NCBI GenBank assembly: GCA_035545895.1
Contig: DASZXJ010000204.1
Coordinates: 1-17,391, forward strand
Origin: DASZXJ01 sp035545895
GTDB taxonomy: Bacteria > Planctomycetota > Phycisphaerae > Tepidisphaerales > Tepidisphaeraceae
Reading direction: 5' to 3'
Length of the DNA: 17,391 bases
Every line of letters starts with the position of its first letter. The first letter of the stretch is position 1. Both the position numbers and the translations under genes were made by a program. Below are positions 14,490-17,391 of this stretch, in pieces. The notes under the pieces were generated by a model that ran no database searches, had not been told where the DNA came from, and was given only the letters and a program-made list of their open reading frames with translations.

Positions 14490-15773
14490 TCATCCAAAAC
14501 GTTTGACGATGATCGTGTCATTTTGTCCGCCAAATCCGAAGCTGTTGCTCATGGCGACGTCCACCTTGGCGGGCCTGGCTTTGTTGGGGACGTAGTCCAG
14601 ATCGCATTCCGGATCGGGATTTTCCAGATTCATGGTCGGCGGGAGAATCTGGTCGCGAATCGCCAGCACGCAGGTGATCAATTCCACCGCGCCGGCTGCG
14701 GCAATCAGGTGGCCCATCATGCTTTTTATGCTGCTGACGGGGACGTTTTTCGAATGGTCGCCGAAGACTTTTTTGATGGCCCCGGTCTCATTGCCGTCAT
14801 TTTCGCGAGTGCCGGTCCCATGTGCATTGATGTAATGGATGTTGTTTGGAGTCAGCTTTGCGTCGGCCAATGCTTCCTGCATCGCGACGATCGCGCCCAG
14901 CCCATCGGGGTGCTGATCGGTAATGCGGAACGCGTCGGCCGTCGAACCATAACCAACCACTTCGGCAATAACCGGCGCCTTGCGGGCCTGTGCGTGCTCG
15001 AGCGTTTCGAGAATAATCATGCCCGCGCCTTCGCCCAGGACAAATCCCTTGCGGCAATTATCGAAAGGTCTGGATGCACGAGGGGGATCGTCATTTGCAT
15101 CGGACAGGGCGGTCAGCCGGTTGAAACCGGTCACGCCGAACGGGTGAATCATCGAATGCGCTCCGCCGCCGATCATGACATCCGCGTCGCCGCGACGGAG
15201 GATTTCGGTTGCTTCGCCGATGGCCTGAGTGGAAGCGGCGCAGGCGGTCAGGCAATTCATGGCCGGTCCGCGCGCGCCGGTCATTTTTGCGATATGCGCC
15301 AGCGGCATATTCGGTTCCTGCTCGATTTCGCGCATGATGTTCATCAGCTCGCGCGCCAGGACGGTCCATTTCGCGGTGTCACAGGCGTTCTGCTCGGGTT
15401 TCCACGTGGAAAGCGATGCCGTCGTATACGCGTCCATGTCCAGCGCACTTTCGCCGCTGCCGAAATACAGGCCCACGCGATCCAGATCGAGCTTGGTCTT
15501 ATCCAGGCCAGCGGCCTGCCACGCCTGCGCACAGGCAGCGACCGCAAATTGCGTGTTGCGGCCAGCGCCTAAGTGTTCCTGCGCATCAGCGACGTGCTCG
15601 CGCAAATCGAAGTTTTTAACTTCAGCACTGATGCGCGTAGGAAAGGTGCTGGCGTCGAAAAGAGTGGTCCTGGCGATGCCCGAATCACCAGCCAGCAGGC
15701 GCTTCCATACGCTTTCAATGGAATGCCCAAGCGGCGTGATCCAACCGATGCCAGTGATGACGACTCTGTGCAT
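14490..15773 (-). CDS. fabF: 3-Oxoacyl-[acyl-carrier-protein] synthase II (FabF/KS-alpha type)
   Basis: This 427-residue ketosynthase elongates an acyl chain on acyl-carrier protein with malonyl-ACP, by decarboxylative condensation. The active site is complete: Cys178 in NCLTACAASTQAIGEA, His318 in INAHGTGTREND and His355 in SSIKSMMGHLIAAAG. Spacing of 140 and 37 residues equals that of E. coli FabF (Cys163, His303, His340). The C-terminal NSFGFGGQNDTIIVKRFG block is also typical. The frame is open to an ATG at 15821, but the start at 15773 (MHRVVITGIG) fits the family and lies 4 nt after the previous stop. Together with the preceding gene it forms a KS/chain-length-factor-like pair. No ACP, dehydratase or reductase gene is visible in the window, so primary fatty-acid and specialised acyl roles cannot be separated. 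Confidence 0.92.
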   Translation of the reverse strand: MHRVVITGIGWITPLGHSIESVWKRLLAGDSGIARTTLFDASTFPTRISAEVKNFDLREHVADAQEHLGAGRNTQFAVAACAQAWQAAGLDKTKLDLDRVGLYFGSGESALDMDAYTTASLSTWKPEQNACDTAKWTVLARELMNIMREIEQEPNMPLAHIAKMTGARGPAMNCLTACAASTQAIGEATEILRRGDADVMIGGGAHSMIHPFGVTGFNRLTALSDANDDPPRASRPFDNCRKGFVLGEGAGMIILETLEHAQARKAPVIAEVVGYGSTADAFRITDQHPDGLGAIVAMQEALADAKLTPNNIHYINAHGTGTRENDGNETGAIKKVFGDHSKNVPVSSIKSMMGHLIAAAGAVELITCVLAIRDQILPPTMNLENPDPECDLDYVPNKARPAKVDVAMSNSFGFGGQNDTIIVKRFG

Positions 15774-15777
15774 GGCT

Positions 15778-17082
15778 CTAAACTTTCTTAAACACCAGCG
15801 CCGCGTTCTGCCCGCCGACACTGAAGACCGTGCTGATCGCGACCTTCGGGTTCAATTCGCGCGTCTGCGTGCTGACATTCAACTTGCGACCGTCAATGAA
15901 ATTCCTGCTGTTGATTGCGCCGGGGACTTTTCCGCTATGCAGGGACAACACCGCTGCCGCAGCGTCCACGCCCACGCCAGCCCCGATATTTCCAACCTGC
16001 GCCTTGATCGGAGACATCGCGACGCGTTCGGTTTCGTTGCCCAGCGCCTTGCTCAAGCCGTTCAGTTCGGACTGATCGGCACTTTTCACGCCCAGCCCGT
16101 GAGGCACGACCAGATCGACATCCTTGGCGGAAAGTTTTGCGTCCTTGAGCGCGTTTTCGACGGCCTTGCCGTAGCTGTGCCCAGCCGGGTCGGGCTCGGT
16201 GATGCTGTAGGTGTCCTGGCTTGCGGCAAAGCCTGCCAGCTCGGCGTAGATCCGCGCGCCGCGTTTCATCGCGTGGTCGTAACTTTCGAGAATGAACAGT
16301 CCGCCGCCTTCACCGACAATCGTGCCCTGCGCGGATTCATCGAACGGCCGGACCGCGCCGCTGGGTTTGTCATTGGCCGATTCGTTTAACCGTTTCAAAA
16401 GTGATTGCCGCACCAACGCCAGCGGGTTCAATCGCGATTCCGCGCCGCCGCAGATCGCCAGTTCCGCCTTGCCTCGCTGGATCGTTCGGAATGCTTCACC
16501 GATCGCCAGATGACTCGACGCTTCCTGGCAGGTGATCGTATTGCTCGGGCCCATCAGGCCGTGCACGATCGTCACATGACACGCCAGCATGTTGGGCAGG
16601 TATTTCAACAGCCACAGGGGGGTTAGCTGGTTCATCCCGTCGCGACCCCATTTTTGCAGGTCCAGCTTGAGGGGATTTGAGTCATTCCTGGCGGTAACGA
16701 CCGCAGCGGCCAGCTCGTTCAGCTCGACGCAGATCAATCCCGCGCCGATGTTGCAGCCAAAACGTTTTGGATCAAAATCCGGGGTTTCCGCGTGGGCTTT
16801 GGATTTGATGCCCGCATCCTTGAACGCATCGTCAGCCGCGACAACCGCCAGTTCGATATCGCGAGCCATCACCTTGGTCGCTTTGCGGTAACTTTTCGGG
16901 ACAAAATCCCCGATTTTATAGTCAGGCACCTGGGCGGCGATCTGGCAGGTGAGCCCAGCCGGGTCGAACATGCGGATTCTCTCGACGCCGCTCTTGCCGG
17001 CGAGCAGGTTCTCCCAGAACGTTTTGCTTCCCAATCCAATGGGACAAGCCACGCCGATGCCTGTAATTACAACTCGATTCAT
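15778..17082 (-). CDS. Ketosynthase-fold protein lacking the catalytic Cys (KS-beta/chain-length-factor-like)
   Basis: The 434-residue protein has the full thiolase/ketosynthase fold of the FabF family: MNRVVITGIGVACPIG at the start and VFSVGGQNAALVFKK at the end. In a gapless match to the adjacent FabF around the nucleophile, ACAASTQAIGEA corresponds to QEASSHLAIGEA, so the Cys is Glu187. A Cys at 185 is two residues out of place. His328 (VVPHGLGV) is kept, but the second catalytic His is Asn365 (IKAQVGNIGAG). It therefore should not condense acyl chains by the normal mechanism. In type II polyketide systems the KS-beta subunit likewise lacks Cys (usually Gln) and pairs with an active KS-alpha to set chain length. 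The gene order here (4-nt gap) supports the same arrangement. The ATG at 17082 follows AAGGAA by 3 nt and a good promoter by 30 nt. Confidence 0.88.
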   Translation of the reverse strand: MNRVVITGIGVACPIGLGSKTFWENLLAGKSGVERIRMFDPAGLTCQIAAQVPDYKIGDFVPKSYRKATKVMARDIELAVVAADDAFKDAGIKSKAHAETPDFDPKRFGCNIGAGLICVELNELAAAVVTARNDSNPLKLDLQKWGRDGMNQLTPLWLLKYLPNMLACHVTIVHGLMGPSNTITCQEASSHLAIGEAFRTIQRGKAELAICGGAESRLNPLALVRQSLLKRLNESANDKPSGAVRPFDESAQGTIVGEGGGLFILESYDHAMKRGARIYAELAGFAASQDTYSITEPDPAGHSYGKAVENALKDAKLSAKDVDLVVPHGLGVKSADQSELNGLSKALGNETERVAMSPIKAQVGNIGAGVGVDAAAAVLSLHSGKVPGAINSRNFIDGRKLNVSTQTRELNPKVAISTVFSVGGQNAALVFKKV

Positions 17083-17112
17083 GAGTTCCTTGAACGACCA
17101 ATCCGAGGCTGG

Positions 17113-17140
17113 ATTGTAGAAGATGTCGGTTTTGGATCAA
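17113..17140 (-). promoter_or_regulatory. Predicted sigma70-type promoter of the KS-GT41 operon
   Basis: On the minus strand TTGATC (17140-17135) and TACAAT (17118-17113) are 16 nt apart, matching consensus at 4/6 and 5/6 positions. The -10 box ends 30 nt before the ATG at 17082, and AAGGAA (17091-17086) provides a ribosome-binding site within a short leader. All following genes down to 6686 are on the same strand with gaps of at most 31 nt, so one transcript could cover them. Confidence 0.5.
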
Positions 17141-17307
17141 CACCCCCGGAAAAACCCGATTCCCCGGCTGCGCTGCCAGCCATCATGCAGGCGAATGAGG
17201 TGACTTTACCCGTAGGAGGGTACGGTGGGAGACCGCATCGTTCGCCCAGGGAAGGCGGGCGGGGGTTGGCGTTGAAACGGGGATTAAATGGTCAATGGCC
17301 AAGTCCC
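17141..17307. other. Intergenic, no gene recognised
   Basis: This GC-rich stretch lies upstream of the KS operon promoter. It holds only short imperfect inverted repeats, such as TACCC / GGGTA around 17208-17223. Frames crossing it have no recognisable domain. I see no RNA gene here. Confidence 0.4.
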
Positions 17308-17391
17308 AATGACCAACAAAATCCCAATGACCATAACCTGAATGACGAATGACCAAATCAGAATGACGAATCAATGACGAAATCCGAATGA
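17308..17391. repeat. AATGAC low-complexity repeat array
   Basis: AATGAC occurs at 17308, 17326, 17341, 17348, 17362 and 17373, with a seventh copy (AATGA) cut by the window end at 17387. Distances are 18, 15, 7, 14, 11 and 14 nt, several being multiples of 7. Intervening bases are mostly CAAAT, GAAT and CCC variants. The minus strand reads as GTCATT repeats and gives a spurious IRHSDLVIRHSG-type translation. Similar arrays are common between genes in planctomycetes and verrucomicrobia, to my knowledge. The array continues beyond the window. Confidence 0.7.

Noticed and set aside
14523..15572. Plus-strand open frame of 349 codons opposite fabF
   Set aside because: It lies antisense to a clear ketosynthase, has no recognisable domain, and its openness follows from the codon use of the real gene.
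15229..16389. Plus-strand open frame of 386 codons across the two ketosynthase genes
   Set aside because: It spans the junction of two real minus-strand genes and has no motif or convincing ribosome-binding site.
17183..17374. Minus-strand 63-residue protein with IRHSDLVIRHSG-type sequence
   Set aside because: The translation is produced by the GTCATT repeats and lacks a ribosome-binding site.
17308..17391. CRISPR array
   Set aside because: Repeat units are only 6-7 nt, spacing is irregular and short, and no cas gene is visible.

Overview
The window looks like a chromosomal segment of a Planctomycetota-type bacterium, most likely of the Phycisphaerae. This is an inference from gene content: SPINDLY/OGT-like TPR glycosyltransferases in series, a GH28 lipoprotein, an actinobacterial-type inositol-phosphate synthase, a paired KS/KS-like locus, and intergenic AATGAC-rich and TTTAGCCC...GGGCTAAA repeats. 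Moderately high GC and dense packing fit this. No rRNA, tRNA, CRISPR array, integrase or transposase gene was seen.

Layout. Positions 1-1526: a Y-family DNA polymerase gene on the minus strand, with its own promoter, flanked by two double-hairpin inverted repeats that share ends and core. Positions 1527-3934: a polytopic GT-C-type glycosyltransferase (minus) divergent from myo-inositol-1-phosphate synthase (plus). Positions 3946-5201: a coupled TauE/SafE exporter and DUF1634 membrane protein pair (minus). Positions 5288-6685: a secreted GH28-like lipoprotein (plus) whose active site lacks the usual His and Arg. Its stop codon abuts that of the convergent glycosyltransferase gene.

Positions 6686-17082 read entirely on the minus strand and look like one operon. 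A good promoter at 17113-17140 precedes a catalytically altered ketosynthase (nucleophile Cys replaced by Glu, second His by Asn) and then an intact FabF-type ketosynthase 4 nt later, forming a KS/chain-length-factor-like pair. After 31 nt comes an array of GT41 (O-GlcNAc-transferase/SPINDLY-like) genes: an 84-residue internally deleted remnant, a 621-residue enzyme, a 1256-residue protein carrying two complete TPR+GT41 units, and a 629-residue enzyme. Gaps are +3, -8 and -4 nt, so translation is probably coupled.

The most interesting part is this locus. It shows tandem duplication, gene fusion, internal deletion and active-site divergence of one cytoplasmic glycosyltransferase family, downstream of a lipid or polyketide condensing pair. 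A shared product, such as an acylated glycan or a modified surface protein, is possible but is only inferred from gene order.
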